Shown: piece after piece, positions 22,421 through 34,689 of the stretch
Position numbering within the stretch: position 1 is the stretch's first letter
Layout: each line of letters begins with the position of its first letter
Origin: Epiperipatus broadwayi
Taxonomy: Eukaryota; Onychophora; Udeonychophora; Euonychophora; Peripatidae
DNA: 64,000 nucleotides
Assembly: GCA_028023455.1 (NCBI GenBank)
Contig: JAQFVV010006221.1
Coordinates: forward strand, 1,740,001-1,804,000
Direction of reading: 5' to 3'
Notes under the pieces: generated by a model
Seen by the model: only the letters and a program-made list of their open reading frames with translations
What the model was told of the DNA's origin: nothing
Databases searched by the model: none
Position numbers and translations under genes: made by a program

Positions 22421-24339
22421 TATTTAATGTCTAAAAAATTATTACCCTAGATAAATTTAGTTCATATATAAAGTTAGAAAAACAAACAAACAAACATTTA
22501 ACGAAATTCTGCAGAATCCTTCTATAATATTATACAAATGCGGACATTAACGAAAAATAATTTTGGTAGCGTTTTTGTCCTAGGGCGCTTATTAAAACTG
22601 AACAATAATTTTTATAAGTAGGTATCGATTCATTGTAAGCATGTAAAAAGACAGATAAATTAAAAAGAAACAATATTTATATATGCGAACCAGAAAGAAA
22701 AATAGATAAAATCGTCTTAATTAATTAAAATAGAGAGATTTTGAAGTTTTACTAAGTAAAAATTATGTCATCATAATGCTAAGCAACCGAGTGAGTCTTC
22801 AAGTGACGTAAATAAAAGCCGCGAGTTTCCAGATTGAAAATTGATTTGTAGGTGTCGCGCTACAGAATTACCCAAATCACGAAAAAAAATGTATTACTTA
22901 AAGAAAACTAAATAAATATGAGAATATATTTTTAAGATATATTTGTCCTTTTTACTAATGGATATATTTCGGCCATAAAACAACCTTTATTAGGTTTTAA
23001 AATTATTCTGACGCATGATTCATTAAGTGGGAAAAATTTTTTAAATCATCTCTAGAAGATTGCTCCACATCCGTTACTTGAAATCCATGCGGATTCCCTA
23101 TTTTTTAAAATAAATCACATTATTCGCCGTGAAAACTTTAAAAGGTAAGAAATTCATAAATTTTATCAATATCAGATAAATTGCATGAAAAAAAAATGTA
23201 ATTTTTAACGATTATTTATTTTTATGAAATAATATGTATCTTAGATATTAAGAATTTCTCGTTTGTGTCTTTAATATATGTATTAGAACGCTTGAGATTA
23301 AGATCTATTTTTACTTAGGTAGTATTTAACTGTATATAAAATAGCAGCTATACACGTTGACTGACCTGTCGAATAGAAATAATAAAGATATATGCTAATA
23401 AATAATGGCAATTATCTATATGTATACATTTAAAGAGAAAAGATAATGGGTAGAATTTTGTTTTCAAATTGGCTGGATTTTTAAAATGCTATAATTTATG
23501 TGTAAAACAAATAATTCTAGAACATTTTTGTGCATCAGAATTGCCCCCAGAGCTAATTAAGCAGTCATAGTTTGACCTAAATGATTTTCATATAACTTTT
23601 AGATGGCATTCAGATAGTTGAACTTACTAGCCATGAACTCTTTATTTAGATTATTAACATTAACTCTTTATTTTTAGAAAGGTTTGGCTAAGTAATGTAG
23701 ATTTTTTTTCTACGCAATTATAATCATTTTACTTGTTGCAACTGTAACCGAAACTTTTTCCATATTGATAACAGGCAATAGAAATATTTCATCTCATATT
23801 TTGTGAGTAATAATGCCTGCTAGGGTATGTTATTATATATATATATATGAAATGTATGAGAATATTCTATATATTACTTATGAGCATGTCATTTATTGTA
23901 AGGTCAAAGCTGGTAGAAATACATGTTAGCTTGGGTATCAGCTTGTGTGTATATATATCAACATACATACTGATATATCTATATAGATAAACAATGTTAT
24001 ATATATACAACAAGGTACTATAAATTAACAAAAACACTATTCTCTCAGTTCTCTTATCACATCATAAACTTTAATGAGCTTTTTATGCTGTTCCAAAGCA
24101 GCCACAAAAATGGTTGATTATTCATAATATGTATTCAAAAATGAAATGGTTTTATTATGAATTTTGTCTCTCTAAATCTGACATGTCAGAACTTATTTTG
24201 ATCTCATGACAGAAAAAAAAAAATCAGAAGTAATCTTATTTCATGTTACTGATCATTGTAACATCTGCATGTTACATAATCATATGGTTAGTTGTTTGTT
24301 GGATTGTGATGTTTGAGCAGGGCCATCACATGCAGGTAT
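22421..24339. other. Unassigned AT-rich stretch
   Basis: No open frame or repeat recognised. A GC-richer patch at about 22790-22870 contains TGACGTAA, which matches a CRE-type motif, but nothing else suggests a promoter. Confidence 0.4.
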
Positions 24340-24880
24340 GCAGGCCACATAGGCAATTAAGGCACCACGATACCAAGATAATTAATAAAATTTATATGTA
24401 AATAAAACTGTTTATATTTTTGACTTATTTTGTTAGAAGTACATTCCGAGTCTAAATATTTTTTATTAAAATATAAGAGAAATATTTCTTTACTTAAACT
24501 TATTTGGGACAATTACCAAGGCTTCAAATTTCTAGGCACAAGCTTGAAATATATTACATATATACGCTTATCACTATGCTAAACTGAATAGGCCGACACC
24601 ATTTTGTCATGATAATTAATAAAACTTATATGCAAATGTTTAGATTTCCGAATAACTTTATTCATAGAAATGCATTCTGATTGTAAATATTTATTATTTA
24701 AACATAAGAGAAATATTTCTTTATTTAAACTTATTGTGGCGGTTACTCTAACCTTGAAATATGTTTCATATATGCTTTACCATTGCACAAAACTGGACAT
24801 GCTGATGCCCTTTGGTCACTATAATTAATAAAATTTATATGTAAATAAAAATGTTTAGATATCCCAATCATTTTTATTTA
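24340..24880. repeat. Tandem duplication, unit about 220-230 bp
   Basis: The phrase AATTAATAAAATTTATATG recurs at about 24380, 24613 and 24832. Between the repeats, TAAGAGAAATATTTCTTTA and other landmarks keep the same order, giving a little over two diverged units. Confidence 0.65.
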
Positions 24881-26688
24881 AATACTCTAATTTATATAAA
24901 ACGTAACATTATTAATAGTTTGTTTAAAAATAAAACTTATTTTAAAAATATTGCCTCATAATTACAATAATTCTGCATATGATGAAATTATCTTTATCAA
25001 TAATGTTTTACAAGTTTTAAGTGTGTTATTTACTTGAGAGTACTGGTAGAGTGTCCACCCCTGAAATGTCAGGTCTAAGTTTAATGCTACATTGTGCTAA
25101 CATTTTTTAATGGTGTTATCTTTTGTTGTTGTTATTTTTATTATTATTGTTGTTGTTGTTATCATCATCATCATCCCATATTAACTTTTTACACATTTTA
25201 CTAAACAGCTTTTTCTTGGATGCATTCTTTAGCTAAAAACTTGCAATTGATTCATAATCCACATTACGGTTCAAATCTAAAAAAAACAAATGAGTAAAAA
25301 ACATAATTTTGAAAACTATTATTGTGTACTAAATTATGTAATTCTTAACAAATTTCATGGGAAATTTTTATTATTGAATGAAAACAAATGAAAGTATTTT
25401 TACTGTAATAAATAGTATATTTATATATTTATAAATCAGGTGTTTATTCCCTTGTTAATAGAAAACGTAAACAAGTTTTGTGTCAGGGAGATTCTGATTT
25501 AAAAATAATGAATTTGGAAAACAAAGAACTTTCTTTTTAACAAGGTGTTAATGGAGTGTAAATTACATCAACTGCATTTTTAAAATTGACCTAGTTTGGT
25601 GATCCTAATAAAATATAAACAATGTAAGCAAGAAAATTTAAAATATCAGACTATGTATATAATATAGTTTTTGATTGTAGAATAATACCAGGTAAAAATT
25701 AAATAGTAGAGTTAGTGTAAATATATTATTATTGAAGGAATATACTTTTCTTAATAGGAAACCATGAATAAGTTTATGCTTGAGATTTTCAATAGGTTTT
25801 CAAATAAACAACTACTTTTAATGAATTACTAACCATCTGGTTAAAATTGATCTAAATATTGATTAAGAAAGAATAATGGAGTAAAGCCAAGTATTAAGCT
25901 CTCTTTGTTTCTTGCTATGAAGGATGGAGCTTCCAAAGAATCATATTCAGGATGAACATATTTTTAATAACCCGGTAACTTGCATACAATTACTTACATA
26001 ATATCAGAACCGGCCTGAGAAGAGGGGGGAAGCAGTGCAATGTTCTCATTATTATTTAAATTTTTCATGTAAATGATTTATTTAAAAAGATTTTAATGAA
26101 AAGATTTTTAATCACGATGACATGACAAGTCTAATATGTTTTATTTTAGCATGTGTTTTGTTCTCAGTACTTATTTTATAGAAATGGATAAAACATATAA
26201 GGTAATTACCAAACACTAAAATAACTAAAGCTATATTTTCAAGTTTTTCTCATGTAAGTGCTGGAAAAAAATTATAATTTACAAATTTTATTTCATAGAA
26301 TGACTGTATGTGTGCTAAAATTTACCTTGCACAAAGACATTTCTTAGTCATGCAGGGGACCTGTGTTTGAGCATTCAATTTGGATCCTCAGTTCAATTCT
26401 ATTTATGATCAAACTAGAATTTTTTAGTTTACTCAACTGAGAATAGTAGATCCCATGAACCTTAGTTTGCATTTGTCACTATCCTACATAAATCTGGGTT
26501 TTAAGAGAGTTGAAAGTTCCTAATAAAAGTTTCTTTTTTTTTATTCAATATTTTATACATTCTTATTAAATTTAATAAAAATGTTTTATTTAATTAAACC
26601 ATTTTAAAATATATTAGTATTCATTTAATATTGTGATATGCATTTGTAGAATCTTAACATTTTCATATAAAAGGCATAAAACAACAAA
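24881..26688. other. AT-rich stretch, nothing recognised
   Basis: Short trinucleotide runs near 25140-25175 (ATT/GTT/ATC types); otherwise plain. Confidence 0.5.
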
Positions 26689-26779
26689 GCATTGGTGGTC
26701 AAGTGGTTAGCACAGCTGCCTTACAAGCAGTTGTCCTGGGGTTTGCTTCCCGACTGACGCTTTGACATATAAAAAAAAC
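26689..26779 (+). mobile_element. tRNA-derived SINE copy
   Basis: Begins GCATTGGTGGTCAAGTGG (A-box region), keeps the anticodon-arm text CTGCCTTACAAGCAG, a weak B-box GGTTTGCTTCCC, then GCTTTGACATAT and a short A-tail. Same family as 18188-18293 and 21273-21380. Confidence 0.7.
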
Positions 26780-26943
26780 AGTTTGCATATTTGGATCAAA
26801 TTAAATACAATATCAAAAGCTATACAATTGTGATTTTATATATTGTAATTTAAAGCATTCAAAAAAAATCTGGTTAAGAGCTACACTTAAAATTTTAGCA
26901 CTAATAAAAAAATTAAATACTTATTTTATCATAAACATATTGT

Positions 26944-27004
26944 GGAACATTCTCCTTTCAAATATGCTACTCAGTAACATATTTGGAAAGAGTGTTCTAT
27001 GATA
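26944..27004. repeat. Short hairpin, about 60 bp
   Basis: GGAACATTCTCCTTTCAAATATG faces CATATTTGGAAAGAGTGTTC across an 11-nt loop with few mismatches. May be a deleted MITE. Confidence 0.45.
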
Positions 27005-29071
27005 GGATTATAATACTAAATGTTACATATTCAAGCAGTAGTAAAAATTATTTACGTGCTGTTAAAATTAGTAATATTTTATCATTTATTACAAAAAAAG
27101 TTTTGTCCCATGGAAAAGAAAAAAATTCAATTAACAAATTATTCTAACTTCAAAATAAGATACAAAAACCTATTTAAAGCTTTGTTCAAAACATTAGTTT
27201 GAAGTAAAAAAAGCAGTAAATTATTTTCAAAAGCATTTATTTGTTTTAAACATATTTTGACAGAAATGTATTGCTTATTTGTATAAGGGTATGGACAGTG
27301 TCTTTATTGTTATTGATTGCTGTCAATGTTGAATTCTGGTGATCATAAGAACAATCTTTTCCTTCCAAAATGACCTAACATTTATTGGGACTTTCAGGTT
27401 ATTTAAAAACATTCTTTATTATGATGATATATCTATCTCATTACTATCTTTCATTCTTCATCTTTTAACAGTACCATTTCCAAGCATTTCAGACTTTTTT
27501 AATCAGCTCATGTTATGATTAATCTTCTTGTTACCATTACAGTGAAAAAAGATTTTGGTTGTTCCCAAAGCCAAATATTGTATCATTATTTTAGAGCAGT
27601 AAATATGAACCTTTCTATCATTTACAAATGACATTATACTTATTTTGTAAAAATTACTGCTTTACGAATCTTTTACCTAAAGAAATCTTATGCTGTCTTC
27701 ATTAATAATGCTGTTAAAAAATGCTTCCATGTTATGTTCTTGCAGCCTGAGCAAAACTAATAGTGGTGTTGTTAACATAAGTTCACATATTATTGTTTGC
27801 TATTACTGTTTCTTGTGCAGTTATTTCTTAACATATTATTATCATATCCAGTGATTACCAAGGCTAGCATTGGGTGGCACTACTGTATGGAGTTTGATAC
27901 TGTATATGTTTAATTTGTGTCTAAGCTATATGATGTCTAGCAATGAATACCAAAATAAAGTTCTATATAATAAAGCATCAGACAGCATTTAGATTAATTA
28001 TCTATTTGCTAAAGGCATTATTAGATATTAAATTCACTTACTGTGCAATTCTATAGCAATGGAGGATACAAAATGTATACAAATGTGTTAATTATTAATA
28101 TAAAAAAAAACTATAAAGAATCTGTTAATGATGGATACTGTAATTATTTAACTTTATCTAGTAATTAAAATTCATTTAACTGGGGTGTGAAGGAATTATA
28201 AGGACAAAAAAATAAATCAAACACACATATACACAAAAGAAAACAAAACCTTTAAGATAATTTCCTTATAATGAATTTTTATTTTTACACAACACTTTTG
28301 CATTGTGTGGAATTGCTTTTATACAAATAATACATTGTTATTTTTTTATTCGGATTTTTTTATATATTTTGTCAAAATCTGGATTCTCTACACATTAGGT
28401 TATAACAAAATTGCCAGGTGAAATAATTATAATATTAACATTTACTCTAATTAACTTTCATTACATTTATCAATATACTTGCCAGAAAAGGACAAACTTA
28501 ATATTAAAATATATATTTCTAAGAAATAGAGAGAGAGAAAAACCCATCTACTCAAGGGAGAAATGTTAGGAAAAAATGTGTTATATAAGACTGGCATGAG
28601 GAAAGCTTTAATAGAATTTGGAGTGTGATAAATGGCAAAATGAACCGGGGTTAGGGCATTAGTGAAGCGCATTTAAAACACTCAATTGATCAATAATTGA
28701 ATAGTAATGTAAGTGGTTGAAGAAAAGAAATAGAGCTAATCATGTTTAATTGAATTATACTAGTTTGAATGCCATTTAACATACGTGAAGATAATTGGAT
28801 GCTATCCTCGTTTATGCACATAGCATTCAGTGGAAGACCGAATTTGGGGTTTAGATATAGTAAAAATATATGTATAAGCAAAAGAATAATGTACATTGAA
28901 TTATGTTAGAACAATATTCATTAAATGTGATTCACAAATTATTACAATTAAATTGTTAAAAACATTAAACTCTAATTGCAACTTGTAATATTCTTTGCTA
29001 TAATAGTTTTGAAATATAAAAAAGTTTGCTTATATGTTTATTTATAACTAATACTAATTAAGAAAATAGAT
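27005..29071. other. AT-rich stretch with one family A fragment
   Basis: GGTGGCACTACTGTATGGAG at about 27873-27892 is the inverted terminal end of family A with nothing left of its body. The rest is plain. Confidence 0.5.
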
Positions 29072-29262
29072 ATTAAAACAGACAAAACTCTCCATTCAGT
29101 AGTCCACTCAGTGCAAACCAGAGTAATCATTGGATGCCAGAAGTTCTTGTGCATAAAATCCCTGCTTAGTGCCTACTCAGCCAATATTCCCAGACTGGTT
29201 TCTGGCTTGTGGCCTTCATCAGTGAGGAGCCTTGGATCTGAGAGCAGTGCACCTAGATATTT
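29072..29262 (-). repeat. Family A ribozyme repeat, truncated
   Basis: Starts TTAAAACAGACAAAACTCTCC and stops just past the ribozyme at GCACCTAGAT; the distal half is missing. Confidence 0.75.
29176..29242 (-). ncRNA. Hammerhead ribozyme (family A), core intact
   Basis: CTGATGA, stem II GGC/GCC, GAAAC and GUC are all present; the stem III loop reads CA instead of UA. Stem I has one mismatch (C against A) in the inner helix. The outer helix is changed to GCC/GGC-type pairing but is still possible. Confidence 0.65.
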
Positions 29263-29883
29263 TTTGATGTTTGGTGAAAATAAAAATTCTGATGATTTCA
29301 GTTTCATGCCAACTGTAAGTAACTTTGTCATTTTGGTAACGATGATATATATTTGAGTGAAAATGACATGAAATTGTTTACTTTCAGTATCTGCATTTAG
29401 AAGAGTAAATCATTCTATTAACCCTACCATAGAATCATCTATTGTAATCACAATCAATGGATATTAGATGGCAGTACTATATCCAAACCTACCCTATTAG
29501 TTCTGGTCACTACTCACATTCAGTGATGAGCATTAGATCTTGCGTTCATCCTTCTGGAAGTCACCAATATTTTTTAAACTATCCAAATTAATAACTGAGA
29601 TTGAAAAATTTTAAAGCCAAATCAGTTTTTGTACAATTATATAAATGACTAAAAATAATATAAAATTGTACTAAAATTCATAGTTGTTGATTTAGTGTCA
29701 GATCTATTTAATTATACGAGCATCCTGGCTTGAGCTCAAAACTTTAGAGTAATTTTGAATCTCTTGTTTTCATTGATTGTTGCCTGACTTATATAATTAT
29801 TGAACCCTGCATGGTTTGGCAAAATTAGTTGAGCATCCAAGTTGGGATTTGAAGATCTAAGAATCGATTCTGGTGCTTGAATG

Positions 29884-30008
29884 CCTTCTGGCATCCATTG
29901 GTTACTCTAGCTTGCTGGGTGTGGCAATACGTATAGTGAGTTTTGCCTGTTTTAAAACAGTTATACACAAGCTTAAAAAGTGGTGGTCATGTGATGTTTA
30001 TTGGTTTA
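29884..30008 (+). repeat. Family A end fragment
   Basis: Carries only the distal terminal repeat: CTTCTGGCATCCATTG through TGAGTTTTGCCTGTTTT to GGTCATGTGATGTTTATTGG. No ribozyme. It closely resembles the end of the copy at 34090-34220. Confidence 0.65.
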
Positions 30009-30487
30009 ACTCCCGAGCAATAAAGCCATTAGCCTTTTTTTATATATTTCAACATATTTGGAATCATAAGTTTGGGATAATTTTGAATCTTAGATTATTT
30101 ACTTGGATAATTTAAAAAAGATAAACGACTATAAATTCTGATGCTTCTCACTGAACTAAGACTAACAGCCTGAAAATAATCAGGGGATTCGAACATAGCA
30201 CTACCACTTCCAACGCTGGGGTGGGTTGACTTTTGTAGGCAAGGAATATTTTTAATTTTTTTAATTACAACTAATATTGATTTATTATCAAAAAATTCAA
30301 TATAAGATATAAACTCAAATAGAAGAACAAAAATTTATAAAGTTATCAAAGATTTGCAATACATGATGTTTACTAATTTTGAATATCTGGGTATAAAATT
30401 ACTAATTGCTACTCTTGCACAGGATTCTAAGCAGTCTTCTATGAGATAGGAATGGGTGTGACATTTCTGTGGGAAAGTTATACATCT

Positions 30488-30745
30488 TCAATTGTTCTTT
30501 AATAAATCAAATAGTAAGTCACTGGCTTCTAGTAATGCTTCCTGTATCATTTCTCCAACTGCGAAAGATTTCCCATGTTCTGATAATCTATTAGTCAGAT
30601 GGAATGATGCAATTGTTGCAGCTTTAGATTTAATAATGCGTTTAATAAAATATGATTGTTGGCTGATTATTTGTGACTTAAAATAATTCAACTTTCATTT
30701 GTTTAATTTTCTCTTTAATGGAAAATCTTTATTTAAACTTACATG
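30488..30745 (-). pseudogene. hAT-type transposase fragment (ZBED/GTF2IRD2-like)
   Basis: The minus-strand frame reads SQQSYFIKRIIKSKAATIAS, then FHLTNRLSEHGKSFAVGE and MIQEALLEASDLLF. This follows the pattern of hAT-derived proteins of the ZBED5/GTF2IRD2 type (KS..AT.ASF..A..IA...K.F..GE.IKECL.EA...LF). Only about 70 residues remain. A stop follows DLLKNN, and the downstream region does not continue the domain. No BED finger, RNase-H-like catalytic residues or terminal repeats are visible nearby. Probably a decayed transposon; an exon of a domesticated gene is possible but unsupported. Confidence 0.5.
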
Positions 30746-31724
30746 CATGATTTTAAAATGTCTTTTGATGTAGTTTCTTTTTAGAAATGATACACTTGCA
30801 TCATGTTGTATAAGACATATATTTTGTATTCAGTACTATGAAAAAAAACTGTTCTTCCCATTTGTTTGTTATTACATTTTCTTTTCAAAATAGAATACTA
30901 TTTTTTTACATTAAAACTACTTATATCTATGCATATAATGTAACAAAAAATGCAGTTATTGTCTTTGAAACTCACAAAATGTTATTCGTTGCTGCCTGTG
31001 CCTTTATATTATGCAACGAACATATTTGAACTGATAAATTTGTAATCCATATACACATCATTACGCATTTCGAATGAAGCATATCATCCTACACATCCGT
31101 CGATTAGCTTGCCTGTACTAAACATAGCTGCTTCGATTGTGATAAGCTGATTCTTACCTGTAACTGCCGTATGTGTGTGGAAAATGTATGTTTTATATAT
31201 AACTATATAATCTACTGTAATGTAGTATTGATTATCATTACTTTATCTTAATCTAAGCAGTCACTTCAAAATTTCATGGTGATCTGCTGGTGGATTGCAA
31301 TTGCCATCTTGTTCACCTCTGCTCTAGACTAAATTACTGTTCCCAAAGTAATCTTTCATATAGAAATAGAATGCTGATAATTTAGGTATCTATAGTTTGA
31401 AAACTTCTATTATCAGACAAAATATAAAGATAACATTAAACCTTTTTGTGATGACACACTTCATTGTCTTAGCATGATTCATTTAAGTAAAATTTTTAGG
31501 TGCTGATATAGTACGTGCTCGACGACCATTTTTAATTTACTCTTGAAATACAACAAATTAAATAAATACTCATAGTACAATAAATAAATTAATATATACT
31601 TAATTTAAAAATAAAAGTAAAAAAGAGTTCAATAAAGACTTGTAAATTAGTAAGTTAATTACAGTATCATGCTTTATTTTATTTTTATCTTAGATCAACA
31701 ATATTTCATTAATTTTTTTAAAGT
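30746..31724. other. AT-rich stretch, nothing recognised
   Basis: No gene or repeat that I could identify. Confidence 0.5.
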
Positions 31725-31864
31725 AAACATGGCTCAATGTATATGTAAACAAAGGGAGTAAATCACTTTTCCTCAGACTATGACTTAAAAACATTCTATA
31801 TCTAAATCATAGCCAGAGGAAAAGTGATTTACTCCCTTTGTTTACATATACATTGACTATGTTT
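31725..31864. mobile_element. MITE-like hairpin, 140 bp
   Basis: TATATGTAAACAAAGGGAG on the left is answered by CTCCCTTTGTTTACATATA on the right; arms of about 60 bp extend through AAATCACTTTTCCTC and the TCATAG/CTATGA region. A related half-copy lies at about 32110-32250, including the flank that ends GATGCTGTCTCC. Confidence 0.7.
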
Positions 31865-32104
31865 AATTTACAGTTTATATATTAAATCTTGTTTAATTAT
31901 CACAATCAAGGTATTTAAAGGTGAAATGCTGTCTCCGCCCTATATTATTTAATTATGAGTTTAAGAACTCTTAAGTGCCATATTCCATCGGTTAATAAAT
32001 TAATTTCACTCTGAATTACCTAAAATGTTGACAAAGAAATGCTTATAAACATTAGAGCAGCTAAAAATAGGTGATTTATTCTATTCTTGATTCCTTTGTT
32101 CAAC

Positions 32105-32250
32105 ATTTAGAGTGCTTTTAAGTCATAGCCTGGGGAAAAGTAAATTACTTCCTTTGTTTACATATATCATGAGCTATCTTTAATTTAAAAGTTTACATTT
32201 AATTATTACAATCTAGGTGTTAAAAGCAAGATGCTGTCTCCAGCCTTGTA
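32105..32250. repeat. Half copy of the 31725 hairpin family
   Basis: TTTAAGTCATAGCCTGGGG, CTTCCTTTGTTTACATAT and the flank AGATGCTGTCTCCAGCC match one arm and the downstream flank of the preceding hairpin. Confidence 0.55.
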
Positions 32251-32398
32251 TAATTAATTTAAAAAGACTGAAAAAAAATTGTAATTGATTATTAAGGAAA
32301 GGAAAGATAAAAAATTAGAGCATTAACTAACTTATTAAACTTTCAATTGCTAAAAATGCCATATTTTTTGTGTGCATTTAATAAACATTCCCTATAAT

Positions 32399-33145
32399 GC
32401 TAATCATCAACCATTATCAATCCACTGCAGGCTGAAGGTCTCTCCCAGTTTACTCCATCTTTTCCTATCTTTAGCTTCTTTTCTCCATATCATCCCTGCA
32501 CACTTTCTTATTTCATCCATCCATCTCACATGTGGTCTCTTTCTGGGTCTTTTACAATCTCTTGGAATCCAGCTCAAAATTTCAATTGTCCATCTGTTAT
32601 CATCTCTTCTAGCAATATGTCCAGCCCAGCTCCACTTCAATCTTAATTTTTTCAATGAGGTCAGTAACACCTGTTTGTTCTCTTACCCATACATTGCGTT
32701 TTCAATCTCTTCTTGTTACTCCCAACATGCATCTCTTCATACTTCTTTGAGTGGTCTGAAGTCTCTGTATTGCTCTTCTATTAAGTGTCCAAGTCTCGGA
32801 TCCATAAGTAAGAACTGGCAAAACACATTTATTAAAAACCTTCCTTTTCAAACACATAGGCATATTTCCTTTTAGTATCAAGTTATTTCTGGCAAAAGCA
32901 CTCCAACCAAGTTTAATTCTATGATTAATTTCATCCATTATGTTTCCCATCTGTATTAATAATCTGACCAAGGTATTTGTAATCTAACTCATCATAATCA
33001 ATTTTTATTTTCATATTTTGAGAAAATCTATTAAACATTACTTTAGTCTTTTTAACATTTATCTTTAGTCCTACTTTCATCTGATAACTCATGCAACACT
33101 TCCTGCAGCTCTAAAGCATTATTTGCAAAAACAACAATCATAAAA
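32399..33145 (-). mobile_element. RTE-like LINE, C-terminal coding and 3' end
   Basis: Two minus-strand frames give a good match to the C-terminus of RTE-like reverse transcriptase proteins. One (32702-32971) reads CLKRKVFNKCVLPVLTYGSE followed by TWTLNRRAIQRLQTTQRSMK. The other (32407-32670) reads KLRLKWSWAGHIARRDDNRW and ends with the PRKRPHVRWMDEIRKCAG region. They are in different frames, so at least one frameshift separates them. The 3' end reads TGATAATGGTTGATGATT on the minus strand, the family's triplet-type tail. Truncated at the 5' side; not functional. Confidence 0.85.
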
Positions 33146-33771
33146 AAAAAAAAAAACTGAAAAAATATAATTACCACAAAATAAGTATATTTAAAGATAT
33201 TAATTTTATATTTATTCATAAATTATAAATTTTGACATGATACTTTAAAATAATTTTTTTTTTAATTACTTAAAATTATTATTAATCAGAAGTTAATCAG
33301 CCTTCAACATACACTGTTAAATCATGTTATTAACTCACCAATGTTATTATGAATACGCAGGACATTCTCAAAGTGAAATGCAAGATAAATTTAAAAGATA
33401 AAAATAGCTATCTTATCTTTAGATTCGCCTATATAATTGCATTTAAGTACAAACATAAGACAGCCATTCTTTTAAAAATATCTTGCATTTGGGGTTGAGA
33501 GTGTCAGTCTGAATTAGTAACATGATTAAACCTCGTGTTAAAGGCTGATTACCTTCAGATTAGGAATTACTAATGAAAACTGCACTTGTAAATTATGTTG
33601 TTATTAAATTGACTAAAATTATGTTGTATAAAATTTACAAAATAATATATTGTAATATTTAATGGTCATTATATAATGTTTTAGATAGGACATTGTATTG
33701 CCACACACAGCAAGCTAGAGTAATCAATGGATGCCAGAAGGCTTGTGCATAAAATCCCCATCTAGTGCCTA

Positions 33772-33840
33772 CTCATCCAATATCCCCAGACTAGTTTCTG
33801 GCTTGTGGCCTTCATCAGTGAGGAATTCTTGGATTTGAGA
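33772..33840 (-). ncRNA. Hammerhead ribozyme (family A), intact
   Basis: CTGATGA, stem II GGC/GCC with CACAA loop, GAAACUAGUC and stem I UCCUCA/UGGGGA are all as in the family consensus. The 5' strand outside the inner stem is altered (AAUUC in place of AGGC). Confidence 0.75.
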
Positions 33841-34007
33841 GCACTGCACGTAGATCTAGGATCTAATGCAACCCTCCAGCAGCCATCTTTTATCTCCACT
33901 TTACTACAAAACTATGAGTCTTAAATTGAAAACACCTTAATATTTTCAATTCAAGCCCATCGACTGCTGGAGGGTTGCATTAAATCCTAAGATCTAGGTG
34001 CAGTGCT

Positions 34008-34074
34008 CTCAGATCCAAGGCTCCTCACTGACGAAGGCCACAAGGCAGAAACTAGTCTGGGGATATTGAATGAG
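34008..34074 (+). ncRNA. Hammerhead ribozyme (family A), intact
   Basis: The plus strand reads CTGACGA, which is allowed because position 7 is free in hammerheads. Stem II uses GCC/GGC around ACAA. GAAACTAGTC and stem I TCCTCA/TGGGGA are intact, and the outer helix ATCCA/TGAAT is weakened by one change. Confidence 0.7.
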
Positions 34075-34504
34075 TAGGCACTAGATAGGGATTTTATGCA
34101 CAAGCCTTCTGGCATCCATTGATTACTCTAGCTTGGTGTGTGTGGCAATACGTATAGTGAGTTTTGCCTGTTTTAACAACAGTTATAAGCAAGTATAAAA
34201 AATGGTGATCATGTGATGTTTATATAGTAATTTGTTTTCTACTATTTATTTAATAATAATATTGATAAAAATGGAAAACAAAAACAAATTACTAATAGAA
34301 TTTGGTCAGTTTATATTCACCATCCAGATACCTTTACATTGCATGCAAAACAAACATTATAATTATTATATAGCCATTTCTTTTACAAACAATAATAAAA
34401 AATTGTAATTAATATTGCATAATAAACATAATTTTCTTTTTATAAGAAATTTTACATGAAGATGACTTGTTTTAATATAAAAATATATCACTAATTTTGA
34501 ACAA

Positions 34505-34672
34505 ACTTAAATGCTCTCAGATCGAAGATACCTCATGACAGCCAGCCACAAGTTAGAAACAAGTTTGGGGATATAGGATGAGTAGGCATTAGATAATGAT
34601 TTTGATGCACAAATCTTCTAGTATCCATTGATTGTTATGGCTGGCACTGGGTGGCATGTACTGTATGGTGAA
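34505..34672 (+). repeat. Family A copy, degenerate
   Basis: Recognisable by GCTCTCAGATCGAAG, GGGGATATAGGATGAGTAGG and GGTGGCATGTACTGTATGG. The ribozyme core is destroyed (no CTGATGA; GAAAC is followed by AAGTT). Confidence 0.65.
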
Positions 34673-34689
34673 TTTGTAAAGATGGATTG

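Larger units (their letters stand above)
33686..34220. repeat. Family A head-to-head palindrome
   Basis: Two family A copies face each other: minus-strand orientation at 33686-33935 and plus at 33963-34220, with about 30 bp between. Arms share over 190 bp, including CATCCATTGATTACTCTAGC and the ribozyme on both sides. The right copy extends through TTTTGCCTGTTTTAACAAC to CATGTGATGTTTATATAG. A transcript through it would form one long hairpin. Confidence 0.8.

Noticed and set aside
22800-22830. TGACGTAA, CRE-like site
   Set aside because: A single 8-mer without other promoter evidence or a downstream gene.
30492-30686. 64-codon plus-strand frame
   Set aside because: Antisense of the hAT-like fragment, which has the recognisable family pattern.
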